Origin: Archegozetes longisetosus
Lineage: Eukaryota; Arthropoda; Arachnida; Sarcoptiformes; Trhypochthoniidae
Direction of reading: 5' to 3'
DNA: 64,000 nucleotides
Assembly (NCBI GenBank): GCA_018873245.2
Contig: JAEMBT020000003.1
Span: 5,289,843-5,353,842, forward strand
Part shown: piece after piece, positions 1-11,183 of the stretch
How the letters are laid out: each line of letters opens with the position of its first letter
Position numbering within the stretch: position 1 is the stretch's first letter
Made by a program: the position numbers and the translations under genes
Notes under the pieces: generated by a model
Told to the model about the DNA's origin: nothing
Database searches by the model: none
What the model saw: only the letters and a program-made list of their open reading frames with translations

Positions 1-1444
1 TGTGCAAAGAATAGCTTTCATGTAAGCGGCAGCAGAAAGTGCTGCATAAGGTTGCCATTCCTTTCTTCGCGTCCCATCTTTATAGTCAGCGATTCCGCGC
101 AAAAATATATATTTATCTTTCTGTTTCCAAAAACTGACTCAACAACAGAATCAAACTCAGTATCGAATGCCATAATACCGAATTTGGAAGCGATATCTTG
201 CCTGATTTGTTCATCTCTAACTGCCATACGCCCAGAGCCGATGGCTCCAAAGTGAATCATTGGAAAACCATTAGCTCTTGGATCATAAGTGCCATTGGGA
301 GGACTAGGGTGTGCCATTTCAATCACATCTTTGGTCCCAATTGACATATAAAGCTTATCACTTTGAGGTAAAGGTCGCGCAAATTCTGAGTCTTGTTTCT
401 GTAATACTTCTATGCCTTCTTGTAGATATTGTTCCCAAACTCGGTTCCCAGATTCATTTCCTTTTTCAAAAATGTCCTTGGCTATAGTCTGCAATTCCAA
501 ACTTGGTGGACACCAGAACCGATAGTTGAAGTTTTCAATAGAATTCTGGCTTCCAGAAGGACTTGAACTGTTCAACGGCTCTTCGGGTGAGTTCTTCAAC
601 TTTTCACAATGTACGTAAATATACTGCTTGTTTGGAGAAGCATTCTCGGAAATATTTGGTGGAACAGAAACAACAACATCACCCAAACGGACATGACGAC
701 TAAAGTCTGCGTAATGCGGAACACCTCCACCGATTCCGACAAGAAATACATATTCAACGCGTTGAAAAGTGCCTGTTATTAGAATTAAGTTAAAACAGTT
801 ATACGGATAAATAGGAGCAAAAAAGTTTAATAACCAAGAAGTCTTGTTGTAGTATTTCCAGCAGCAATCATAGCAGCCCTCGAGTGTCCCACAGCTGGCA
901 ATTTAGTCGATACCACTCTATGGTTACCGATATTTCCCAAAGTGTACACATTTGACTCGCCTATTATTGGTTTAGAGATTAGTTGTGAAATAAAAATTTT
1001 ATCAAAAAATATTCTTTTATTATACCCTCAGTTTTATATCGAACATAAGTGTCTTTGTTCTCTATCATTGCATCAACGGCTAACTTTTCACAATATTGAG
1101 CAGTAATAATAGCAATAGTTGGTTGTTCTGATCGAACAACTTTAGGCATTTGTCGCACTAGTTTGACTTCAGTATCATTTTGAGTGACTCGAGTATACAT
1201 TCCATTAGCTAGTGCTTTGATCAAGTTTTTGGACAATAATTCTCGAATAAAAAAATGTACTTCTTCTTCATTTGACTGCGTCGAACTATCATGTAATCAA
1301 ATTGATTAGTATTTAAGTTTTTGTAAGTCTTAAAAGTAATGAATTAAATAAAACAATTTACATGGCGATTTCACTTGAAGAGATAGGATTGGGATAAGAC
1401 GATTCTATAATTTCCAAAACCTTCTGTTCGGTCAGCTCCGACAT
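1..1444 (-). CDS. Winged-helix + nucleoside phosphorylase-like protein (3' end beyond window)
   Basis: Exons on the minus strand: 1362-1444, 1026-1285, 835-960 and 772 down to the left edge, where the gene is cut. The N-terminal ~65 residues (MSELTEQKVLEIIESSYPNP onward) look like a small winged-helix domain. The rest matches the nucleoside phosphorylase/MTA-SAH nucleosidase fold: the conserved stretches LGNIGNHRVVSTKLPAVGHS, TTTRLLG and FLVGIGGGVPHY are phosphate/base-binding segments of that fold, and SMIGTKD-like and GIADYKDG segments follow. From memory, proteins of this two-domain kind occur in invertebrates and are uncharacterised; substrate and activity are unknown. The four exons join in phase. 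Near position 115 the reading frame breaks: the GNRK segment and the following DKYIFLRGIADYKDG segment are in different frames, as if one base were missing. The start is the first ATG of the first recognisable exon; an upstream exon is possible because a TAG acceptor lies just before it. Confidence 0.7.
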
Positions 1445-2116
1445 GGAACCCAAAAAACTTTCATCGATAGACACTAGAACATAGATAAATGTGGATGAGT
1501 TGCACGGATTCAGAATAATTAAAGATTAATCAAACAACAATCTCGGACAAGCGATTACTGTGTTAAAGGTTTCAGTTTTAATTAGGTTAAGCCTTAATAC
1601 ACTTCTTTCAACCTGTGGTTGCAGTGACATGCACCAACAATCAAGTTTCAAATAGCGCGCAGTTCTGCTCAGTCAGTACAGTAAAACCTGTCTAACTTTC
1701 TCATGCATTTAAGTGGTTTTAAAAAAACAATATAGAAATTCCATAGAAAAATATGGTTTGTTGGTTTTTAAGAAAAAACCATTTAACTACATATTAAAGT
1801 CAGACAGGTTTCACTTTATTAACGTGTATTACATGTTAGATAATTTATCTTACATTTGCTCAGCTTTATTCTGAGCGCGTTCCGCAATAATTAATGGGAA
1901 GAATATTATGTGTGTCAAATGATTGTTAAAACAAAAATTGTTTAGTTTGAATTAGATTTGTTTAGTCTGAATTAATTTTTTTAGTTTGAATTAATTTTTA
2001 GGTTTTACTGCTTAAGTATTTAGTGATTTGGGTTATACAGAATATGAATGATAACTTCATTTCAAATTGAAAGCAAGTTCAACGACTTATAACAGCACAA
2101 ATAATGATTGAAAAGA
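1445..2116. other. Intergenic, contains one miniature transposon copy
   Basis: AT-rich spacer between two minus-strand genes. The only structured element seen is the 138 bp inverted-repeat element described separately; no convincing exon was found. Confidence 0.6.
1679..1816. mobile_element. Miniature inverted-repeat transposon, copy 1
   Basis: The left end CAGTAAAACCTGTCTAACTT and the reverse complement of the right end (AAGTGAAACCTGTCTGACTT) form ~20 bp terminal inverted repeats. Both ends are flanked by TA (1677-1678 and 1817-1818), as expected for a target-site duplication of the Tc1/mariner/pogo superfamily. The 138 bp have no coding capacity. The interior also contains an imperfect palindrome (GTGGTTTTAAA versus AAAACCATTTAACT). 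A second copy lies at 10460-10599. Confidence 0.8.
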
Positions 2117-3144
2117 TCATTTGAGCAAAAAAGGAAAACCTGATCCCAGTTTTGGTTTTGGTGCCATTTGTGTATCTTTTGGGCTAGTGCTCAATGGTTT
2201 GCATTGTTGTACAATATCTGGTAATGGAATTGACTGCAGATCTCTTAGATATGAATACTTATCCTCAGAACAATCATTGCCAATGCTTATTAATATACCG
2301 TTTTTTGAAGCTATATATAAATATACGTGTAAAGAAATCTTCAACATAAGTAAATAGATTCTCAAATTCTTCTCTAAGGATACTGTTAGTTCTCTTCAAA
2401 CCAACACTAGAAGTAACACAAATTAATGCATCCCTTTTTCTACTCTAAAAATAGCCTCACTTTGTTTTGACTAAACTTTTTAGGGATAATAAACTTTCAA
2501 AGTAATTATGGTATAGAATATGCAATGAAAGGCAAATACTTGGTCGTGAAGGTGGTTCTGACAATTCGTCCATTAGTTTCATTTCGACATCGATTTGTTT
2601 GATTAATGCATATTTAAGTTGCATTAATTTCATTATTTTCATTATGAATCCGACGTAATCTCTCGGGAAGTTGCTCGGGTTGACTAGATCCCGAAAGAAT
2701 GCTTGTGCCAAACGCATTTGGTCAGAATCACTGATATCTGGCATGAACCAGAATCTCAGCTGTCGGTTCTCTTGTGTATGCGTTTGTGTAGAAGCGTTTA
2801 TGAGAAACACTTTGAATGACAAACAGAGCTCAGGCAAACTCGAAGATAAGGCGCCTTGAGATAGAAACAAATGAAAATAAATACGTATTAATATCAAGTT
2901 CTCTAGGCATTAGTTAAGAATATGTTTGTTTAAGTTATTAAAGTGTGACTAATAGGAGTCAGACTTAAGATTAGATAAGATATGATTAATTACTCGAATC
3001 GACGGCTTTGTTGATGACAATCCCGTGGTGATCACCGCCTGCGATATGTTGCACTCGAGAATTACTGTTTGTCGAGCAATCACTCGCTTTAATTCTTTCC
3101 ATACGAAGAACTGTGTAGTTCTTCTCTTTCTTCATTGGTGACAT
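2117..3144 (-). CDS. Unrecognised 237-residue protein, three exons
   Basis: Exons 2994-3144, 2461-2854 and 2117-2285 join in phase (714 nt, 237 residues plus stop). The donors are GTAATT and GTGAGG, the acceptors CAAG and TAAG. I do not recognise the family. The N-terminus (MSPMKKEKNYTVLRMERIKA) is basic. The middle, from about residue 70 to 160, looks like a folded, mostly helical domain (RFWFMPDISDSDQMRLAQAF, then a hydrophobic FIMKIMKLMQLKYALIKQI stretch). The C-terminal ~40 residues are proline/serine-rich with a KPLSTSP-like phosphorylation-type segment. There is no signal peptide or clear membrane span. Continuous phase across three exons argues that this is a real gene; the third acceptor (AATAAG) is weak and the C-terminus is less certain than the rest. 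Confidence 0.55.
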
Positions 3145-4316
3145 TACTATTCGATCTTTTCATAATAATAATTACATTTTAATCATTATGTTATTTTCTT
3201 ATTATGTATTTATATTCCTTTATCTAATACTCATTAGTATTATTTCAATTAAATATCAATTATTTGGACATTTATTACTTATTCTTAAATTGAGTCATCA
3301 ATTCTAATAAATTAATTCAAATTTAAGACAAACCTTCCATGTTATCTTTTTTGTTGTTTTCCATTGTTTAAAAATGAAATATATTTCGAATAACTTAATA
3401 ACAATATTAATAACTTATTAATAAATACGGTTGAAATTCAAGTGAACATCGATTCACTATTTTCGCACAAATACTGGATTGGAGAAAGTCAAGCAAAACA
3501 ACAGTTTTGAACAGTAGAGCAGATGTCATCCAATCATTCAATCATTGCTTACTTTCAAATACTAGCTTTTGGTCCGAATCTAAACTTAGTCTCAAAACAC
3601 AAAACACACAAAACAGACTTGTGTGAGAGTGAAAAGTGCTTCGCTATTGCTATGGATCACACTCTTATGTGCGCTTATGTTTATGACATCACACTTCCAT
3701 TGCATATTAATTAATTCTGTACTACTTTATTATCAAAATATGAATATGAATGGGACAACTGCTATAAAACTGTAAATAAAGTTAATGTCATAGAATCCAC
3801 ATTCGCTATTAATGCAATTTTAGGACCATCTTCCTGTTAATAAAATAGTCGTCATTAAAGTTAGTAGTCTTTCGTGATAGTATTAGTATTACTTTCAAAA
3901 CGCTATCTCTATAAATCATTTCGAATAGTAATCTAAACCTGTTTTCAGTGACACATCTGAGTTTCATTGGAAAAAAGCTTAATCTAATCAAATACAAGAG
4001 TGATTTTCAGAGGTTAATTAATGGCAGCCTTGATTTTACTTTCAGGTGGATTTGTTAAATAGATGGATCAGATAAGTATTAAAAACTATGACCCTTGGAT
4101 AAAATTTTTTAATCAAAAAGTTGAAAATACAGTCAAAACCTCGATTTGAAATGTGTTTAATCATTTTGAAAGATCCGAAAAAGAAATTAATGTAAGACAA
4201 TGTTACATTCAATCAAATGATCATAATGTGAAATAAAAAACATGAATTTTGATAATGACAAAATGTGCTAACAATTAAGTTGAATAATAGTAATGGTCGA
4301 ATGATAATGAACTGAT
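3145..4316. other. Intergenic region
   Basis: Upstream of the unrecognised gene and downstream of the HP1 gene. It is AT-rich; the short open frames (for example around 3523-3714) have no family resemblance and no supporting splice sites. I see no repeat or RNA gene. Confidence 0.5.
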
Positions 4317-5218
4317 TTAATCTGTTTTTGCTTCTTTTTCTCCATTTTCTTCTTGGGTGCTTGAGTGCCAGGTCAGTCTCTCTTCGTAGAACTTAATTAC
4401 AACTTGTGGACATTTAACCTTTAAAAATAAGTATTCTAGATTAAACATCAAAACGCTTTTAGGCTAAATAAAAAAATCATTCAGTGTCAACTACATTGCA
4501 CATAAAAACTATTAACTACTTTATTACGTTCTACGCAAAAATATTTTAATATTTTATGAACTCAATACTAGTAATCTATAAAATGTTAGAAACATTAAAA
4601 AAAAATTCTTTCAACATATACGAAAGCAGTGAATATGAAAACCAGTAAAGAACAAAGCAAAGTCTTACATTTGCTAATTTTGCGGGAACCAAATCTGCCT
4701 CTTCAGAGTCTTTCCTATTATTGAATCAAATGATTAATATTGAATAGAAAATAAAATGCATCAATCAATTATTACCATTTAATGAGAAACATGAGTTCTC
4801 CGGAGGCATCGGTGGCACCGATAATTTTTTCAGGTTCTAATCCTCGGTCAAAACCACGTGGTTTGGATTCGTCTTCATTTTTCTTTCTCTTCTTTTCGCT
4901 TTCATTGCCAATACCTTTCTTTTTGTTCTTATCTTTCTCTTTCTCCTTTTCCTTTTCCTTCTCTTGTTCTTTTGCTTTATTTTCTTGTTTTTTCTTTTTC
5001 CTTTGTTCTTCGAATTCTGCGATCAGATCAGGACAGTCTAGATTTTCGACTGGTTCCCAGGTATTGTCTTCTTCGTTATATCCCTTCCATTTGAGAAAAT
5101 ACTCAACTCGACCGCCTCTGGTTCTCTTGTCTAATATCTTTTCGACCACGTATTCCTCTTCCTCCTCTTCCATATTAGTGTCATTTTCATTGTCATCGTC
5201 TGATTTTGTTTTACCCAT
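4317..5218 (-). CDS. Heterochromatin protein 1 / chromobox protein
   Basis: Exons 4776-5218, 4669-4714 and 4317-4418 give a 196-residue protein, a typical HP1 length. An acidic N-terminus is followed by a chromodomain at about residues 22-72 ([36 protein letters not shown]). Tyr23, Trp44 and Tyr47 sit at the positions of the methyl-lysine cage. A highly charged hinge of Lys/Glu repeats (about 73-125) leads to a chromoshadow domain ([50 protein letters not shown]), the dimerisation and PxVxL-binding module. The family binds H3K9me2/3 and compacts heterochromatin in the nucleus. The domain pair identifies HP1 confidently, but which paralogue (HP1a/b/c, CBX1/3/5) cannot be told. It is divergently arranged with CCT5, whose start is ~790 bp away. 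Confidence 0.93.
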
Positions 5219-6004
5219 TAATTCTATCTATTTTAATAGTTAATTGCAATTAATTACTAATTATTAATCAAAACATTTTCTGTAAAAACTAAACAATTCC
5301 TAATGTCTATTATTCAATTCAAACAAATGACATTTCAATAAAATAAATTATTAGATTAGGAATAAAAGGTTTAGAATTGGATCAAATTTGATTACCGTTT
5401 GATTAAGTTATTAATTAGATAATGAGTAAAGTGAATTTTGAAAACTCAATTCAAAAAAGAATTGTTTACTGGCACAAAGTCCGGCACTAAATGGCGATAA
5501 ACTACGATTCAATACGATAGCTTTCATGAGCGCCAGTCTGAACGAAGCGCCAATTGCTACACTTCCATCAATGATGACAAATAATATATAGATGCAATGT
5601 CTTTATTTAGCGCTTTTTTCGTTTGTCAAATAATATTGTATTGATTTCTGTATTTCATCTTATTTTCTGGACGTTGTTTGTAGTAAACCAACTGTTTCCA
5701 GTACTTAGTGGCATTGTACTACTATTGAGCGATAATAATTTTTATATGTTGTTTTTGCTCAAATTACACGTGAAATTTCATATGAAATAGTACTTCATCT
5801 TGGAAATACTTAAGGAACTTTGAAAGCACTACTTCTGAAAGTCTTTGTGCAAAAAGTTTTCCAAATATAGAAGTACTATAGAGTAGGAATAATAGGCATA
5901 ATAGTCGAGCACATGTTCTGCGCTTTTAATAGTCTGACTTAAATTTTGATAAATTGTCTAAGTTAATTGTAAATTTAACTGTAAACAAATATAAAGTAAT
6001 AATA
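5219..6004. promoter_or_regulatory. Divergent intergenic region between HP1 and CCT5
   Basis: This 786 bp spacer must contain the 5' leaders and promoters of both genes. I cannot point to a defined core promoter motif. The only structure seen is a weak inverted repeat at 5787-5880. Confidence 0.5.
5787..5880. repeat. Imperfect inverted repeat
   Basis: The left arm starts ATAGTACTTCATCTTGGAAA. The right arm, read in reverse complement, starts ATAGTACTTCTATATTTGGA. The arms are short and imperfect, and the element could be an old miniature transposon or a chance AT-rich palindrome. Confidence 0.35.
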
Positions 6005-8006
6005 ATGACAGCCGTTGGGACACTAGCTTTCGATGAATTCGGTCGACCATTCTTTATATTAAAAGACCAGGACAAACAAAAACGGTTGACTGGCATTGAG
6101 GCCATTAAAGTATGTTTTTATACATATATCTATACCTACTTATTGTCGAACCAATTATTTAATTATTAATTGATTTGATTAAAGTCTCACATACTGGCGG
6201 GTCGTTCTGTGGCCAACACTTTGAGGACCTCATTGGGACCTAAAGGTTTAGATAAGATGATGGTTTCGCCTGATGGCGATGTGACTGTCACGAATGACGG
6301 CGCAACTATTCTTAAGATGATGGATGTGGAGCACCAAATAGCTAAACTTATGGTCCAATTATCTCAATCACAAGACGATGAGATCGGAGACGGAACAACT
6401 GGTGTTGTAGGTATGTGTTGATGAATGAGATGATGTATTTGGTTAATGCGTGATGAAATTTCAACGTTGATTGAACTAATATTAATGTTGGTCAGACGTC
6501 ACGCTATAGTAATAGATGAGACCCTTCGAACCGTCGTTTAAGTTAAATCAATATCTTTATACACTGATGAAGGCGTTACACTTTTAGCTAAAATCATTTG
6601 AAAATTCATACACTTGATGAAAGCGTACTAAAATTGACTCATTTATCTCGTTTAGTCCTCGCCGGTTCACTCTTAGAACAAGCAGAACAGTTGCTCGATC
6701 GCGGCATTCATCCGATTCGAATAGCGGATGGCTTTGAGATGGCAGCCAGATATGCGATGGAATACTTGGACAAAATTAGCGACAGCTTTACAGTCAATGC
6801 TAACAATTTGGAACCTTTAATACAAACAGCAATGACCACTTTAGGCTCGAAAATAGTAAATCGATGTTTGAGACAATTCGCTGAAATAGCAGTCAATGCC
6901 GTTCTGTCTGTCGCTGACTTGGAGCGAAAAGATGTCTGCTTTGAACTGATCAAAGTTGAAGGAAAGGCCGGTGGAAGACTTGAAGATTCAGTATTAGTAA
7001 AGGGTGTGATTGTGGACAAAGACTTCAGTCATCCACAAATGCCTAAAGAACTCCGAGACGTAAAATTGGCGATTCTGACCTGTCCTTTCGAACCACCAAA
7101 GCCTAAGACTAAGCATAAGTTAGACGTGTCTTCAGTAGAAGACTATCGGTTACTGCGAAAGTATGAACAGGAAAAGTTTGAACAAATGGTCCAAAAGGTT
7201 AAAGATACAGGGGCTACACTTGTTATCTGTCAGTGGGGTTTCGACGATGAAGCAAACCATCTGTTACTCCAAAGAGAGTTACCAGCTGTTCGTTGGGTTG
7301 GAGGACCAGAGATAGAATTGATAGCGATCGCTACTGGTGGTCGAATTGTGCCTCGTTTTGAAGAATTGTCATCCGACAAATTGGGTAAAGCAGGCATTGT
7401 TCGGGAACTATCTTTCGGCACAACTAAGGATAAAATGCTTGTCATCGAAGAATGTAAGAACACAAGAGCGGTTACTATTTTTATTCGTGGCGGCAATAAA
7501 ATGATAGTCGAGGAGGCAAAACGCAGTCTTCATGATGCTTTATGCGTTGTTAGGAATCTGGTTAAAGATAATCGTATTGTTTACGGCGGTGGCGCTGCAG
7601 AGATTGCATGTTCTTTAGTGGTAGCAGAACAGGCCGATAAAATATCATCTCTAGAACAGTACGCTTTTAGAGCTTTCGCGGATGCACTCGAGTCGATTCC
7701 AATGGCTTTAGCAGAGAATAGTGGGCTTCCTTCCATTCAGACTCTGACTGAAATCAAATCGCGACAGATCAAGGAAAATAATCCTTGGCTTGGAATCGAT
7801 TGTCTTAACAAAGGAACGAGCGGTAAGTTTCAATAAGATGATTACAAAAATTTGACATTTTATATATTTACTCATTAGACATGAAAGCCCAACATGTGAT
7901 CGAAACACTTACCAGTAAAAAACAACAAATAAGTCTCGCTACGCAACTCGTCAAAATGATTCTGAAGATTGACGACATCAGATCATCGGAAGGAATTATG
8001 GCTTAA
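6005..8006 (+). CDS. CCT5: T-complex protein 1 subunit epsilon (chaperonin CCT5)
   Basis: Exons 6005-6109, 6185-6410, 6656-7822 and 7879-8006 give 541 residues, the same length as human CCT5 as I remember it. It is one subunit of the cytosolic TRiC/CCT ring that folds actin, tubulin and WD-repeat proteins using ATP. Diagnostic segments are the N-terminal [10 protein letters not shown], the ATP-site motifs [12 protein letters not shown] and [15 protein letters not shown] across the exon 2/3 junction, the epsilon-type [31 protein letters not shown], and the near-terminal [10 protein letters not shown]. All splice sites are GT-AG and preserve phase. The ATG at 6005 is chosen because [15 protein letters not shown] aligns with the family start. 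An AATAAA at 8169-8174 may end the transcript. Confidence 0.97.
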
Positions 8007-9998
8007 TTATATTTATCAATAATAGCGTTTTTACTAATTTTTAATTTAATTAAGAATTGAACCCAAAAAGTTTTTCTCAATATCTTTAATAATGCAATCA
8101 ATTTGTACTATAACTACAACATAAGCTTTTGAAGAGATGAGGGAAAAGAACAAAATCTATTTCACACTAATAAATGCTTAATCGGTTAAAACTATCTCAT
8201 CGATTATAATATCTAACAATTGTTACAACAAGTGTTGTAATTTCACTTTCGATCTGTAACAATAAGAGTTCATTTTTAAGTTTTTATTTGCTCTTAATTG
8301 CGACTGTTTTTCATTGTGATTCGATGTCCAACTTTGATATTAAATCATGAGCTCTTTTTCTGACTGCACCGTCAACAGTGTCGAATCTCCAAAACAATGG
8401 GTGCACCGAGAGATTCCGGAAGGATGTAACCCAATTGCTCTTTCTGTCCATTACCTCACCTTATTTTTGAGGTCGTCAGTCATTGCTATTGTCTGATTGA
8501 CTACTCTTAACTGCAAATTTGAAGAACTATCTTCTGTGATTTTCATGTGATTTGTTGGTTAAGTGATCAAATTTACTTTTTTGTTTACGTGTCATATAGG
8601 CTTCTCTTAATTATTCGGCACTTTGACGTGTGACATTTGGAAAAAAAATTGAAAGTGATCTTAATTTAGATCAAATTGAATCTCTTTGTTAATGGTTATT
8701 TTCTAGCAAAGGTATCATTAATGATGAACTCGTGCGAAACTGATAATTGTCATAAGAACAATACGTTTGCGCAAATAATTTAAGCTGACTCAGATCTAAA
8801 GTCCAATTACCTGAGAGTTTGCAACTTAATTTTCAAGGTTGTTCATTACTTGGTCATACTTGGACTAGAATTTTAAGACAAACTTGATTTTACTCAATTC
8901 CTTTTATCCTAGTTTTCACTTATCGCTTAAGGGATTATCGAATTTAGCAAAATAAAGCTTCGCAATTTTGTGACTAATTTTTGAAAAAATTATAAATTTA
9001 TTAATTATTCGTTCTTTCATGTTTCGTTTGTCCACAATTTTTCCATATGCAAAATAGATTTTAGAGCATGTTTTAGCTTACTTTAACGAAAACTCACATT
9101 TTCAACATGTTTTAGGCAGTTCTGACTTACTCTCACTTTCAATTTCAGACTTAACTTGAGCTCAAGTCTGAACTGTTGCTTTGGCTCAACTACGAATAAG
9201 ATAATACTTTTATAGTGTCCACAAATATGACTATAGGATTGAAGTTTGGACAAAAGCTTGTTTCTCAACGAAATGAAATGCAATAAAGTTGCCTTTTATT
9301 GCGAAACAACACATTTAAATAAGTTACTAAACATTGAAACTATAATACTATCACAACTTTTTATGATAAAGTCAGATTGAAATTTCAACTTTTCAGACAA
9401 TTAGTAAGTTTGAAACATAATTTAATTAATTAATATTTTATTTTCACTTTATTGTTAAGTCAATTGATTGAAAGTGAAGGATTTAAAGGAATGAGATGGT
9501 TGTAATTAGAAATTTATTTTAATAAAATAATAGCTTAGAAGATTGTCATATGAAGCTGTTGTTTCGCAATCACATTAAAAATAGAGATGCATTCCATGTA
9601 ATACGAATGGAGTTAATTACCTGTAAATTACCGATTTATATAATTTTATGCAATCATTTGATTCATTAACAGGTTAACTGAATATTGTTTAATTAAAATT
9701 TTTACACTGAGATATTGAATTAGATTTTGAAAGTGACTACAGAACAAGTCATTATTTATGTTTATTGAGTAATTATTTTGAAGACCTCTAATTTTGGTAC
9801 TTATAATGCAAGAAATACGAATCGATTTTTCAATGTTCTTCACAAAGGCATTTGCCTGCACTTAAGCAGCTTAACATTCAATTTTTGTAGTTATAAAGTT
9901 GAAGGCATTCACTAATAGATTTTATGACTCCAAGTAATCAAATCTTATAGTTTGACTAAAAAAACTTGAAAATGAAAAACTTAAAAAACTAGTGCTCA
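8007..9998. other. Intergenic region between CCT5 and SMUG1
   Basis: About 2 kb, AT-rich. It includes the CCT5 3' untranslated region at the left. I found no exon with family resemblance. A small hairpin (GAATCTC ... GAGATTC) near 8380-8420 is the only local structure noticed. Confidence 0.5.
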
Positions 9999-11183
9999 AT
10001 GTATTCATTATCATACTCGGCAGTAAACGATGACCAAAACGAAAGATCAATGGAAATAAATTCAGAAAGAGATTCATTTGACGGCATATCGACACAATAT
10101 AGCAGTTCATTGTTATATAATGAATCGTGGGAGGCATCAGTGCCAGCGCCTTTCACATGGATGGGAAACTTCGCTGAGACTTTACTTAGCATTGAATGGG
10201 AACAATGCACCAAATTATGTAGATTAACTTTCAACGAGTCTGCTATCGCTTTCGTTTACAACCCAATCGAATATGCATTTCAAACACACGCTGACTATGT
10301 TAGAAAGTATTGCTTAGGGCCTAAAGATATTCTATTTTTGGGTATGAATCCAGGACCGTTTGGTATGGCTCAAAATGGAGTGAGTTTCCAATCAATACTA
10401 TCATTGATTTTCTCTCTATATTGTTTTACTTGAAAAACTTTCTAACTTCATGCTAAGCACAGTAGAACCTTTCTAACTTTCACATGCAGTCCTGTGGTTT
10501 TTAAAACAATATAAAAATCGTACAGATAAATATGGTTTAATTTGTTATTCGTTTTTAAAAATCACTTAACTACACATTCGGGTTAAACAGGTTTTACTGT
10601 AATACTGATGCGATTCTGAATGACTTTTGCTTAAACTAAGGTTCCGTTTGGAGAAGTGAATGTAGTTCGAGATTGGCTTAAGATTGAGGGAAGAGTAGGG
10701 AAGCCTACACTCGAACATCCACTCAGAACTATTCAAGGGATGAATTGTACTCGAAGTGAAGTCAGTGGACAACGGTTTTGGGGTTTAATACGAGACTTGT
10801 GTCAAACGCCCGAATCATTTTTCAAATACTGTTTTGTCCACAACTACTGTCCGCTGTCTTTTATGCTGGATTCAGGCAAGAATGTAACACCTCCTGAACT
10901 GAAAGCCCCCGAAAAGAATCCTTTATTTGACATATGTGATGATGCCCTCTGCAAAATAGTTCACTTACTTAAACCTAAGTTAATACTAGGAGTGGGAAAG
11001 TTTGCGGAGGAAAGAGCGACACGAGCACTAAGTAATGGTAACATACATGGAATCACTGTTAACAGTATTTTGCACCCAAGTCCTGTCAATCCTGCAGCTA
11101 ATAAAGGCTGGAAAGATAAAGTTATGCAACAAATCAAACAACTTGGAATCGATCATTACCTTAGACCTCATTCGCCAGATTGA
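9999..11183 (+). CDS. SMUG1: Single-strand-selective monofunctional uracil-DNA glycosylase
   Basis: Exons 9999-10379 and 10641-11183 give a 307-residue protein that removes uracil and oxidised pyrimidines from DNA in nuclear base-excision repair. Motif 1 is GMNPGPFGMAQNG (residues ~115-127), with the catalytic-water Asn at ~117. The family segments VPFGEVNVVRDWL, SEVSGQRFWG, CFVHNYCPL and GICD-like FDICDDALC follow. Motif 2 is HPSPVNPAANKGW (from ~272), with its catalytic His. The first ~75 residues are not conserved and make it longer than the ~270-residue human protein. A TAG in frame just upstream of the ATG fixes the start. The intron (10380-10640) contains a miniature transposon. A poly(A) signal lies at 11266-11271. 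Confidence 0.95.
10460..10599. mobile_element. Miniature inverted-repeat transposon, copy 2 (inside SMUG1 intron)
   Basis: Homologous over its length to 1679-1816. The left end is CAGTAGAACCTTTCTAACTT and the right end in reverse complement is CAGTAAAACCTGTTTAACCC. TA follows the right end (10600-10601), while the left flank reads CA, probably mutated. At 140 bp it makes up more than half of the 261 bp intron, whose GT and AG ends lie outside it, so splicing of SMUG1 is not obviously harmed. Confidence 0.78.

Noticed and set aside
3523-3714. 63-codon plus-strand frame with an ATG
   Set aside because: No family resemblance, no poly(A) or splice context, and composition matches the surrounding spacer.
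4782-5243. Open frame on the plus strand, Ser/Phe-rich, opposite the HP1 gene
   Set aside because: It is the reverse complement of the Lys/Glu-rich hinge and chromodomain coding sequence; low-complexity composition explains its length.
8380-8420. Hairpin GAATCTC/GAGATTC considered as a small RNA gene
   Set aside because: The stem is only seven bases with a loop over 20; nothing resembles a microRNA precursor or tRNA.
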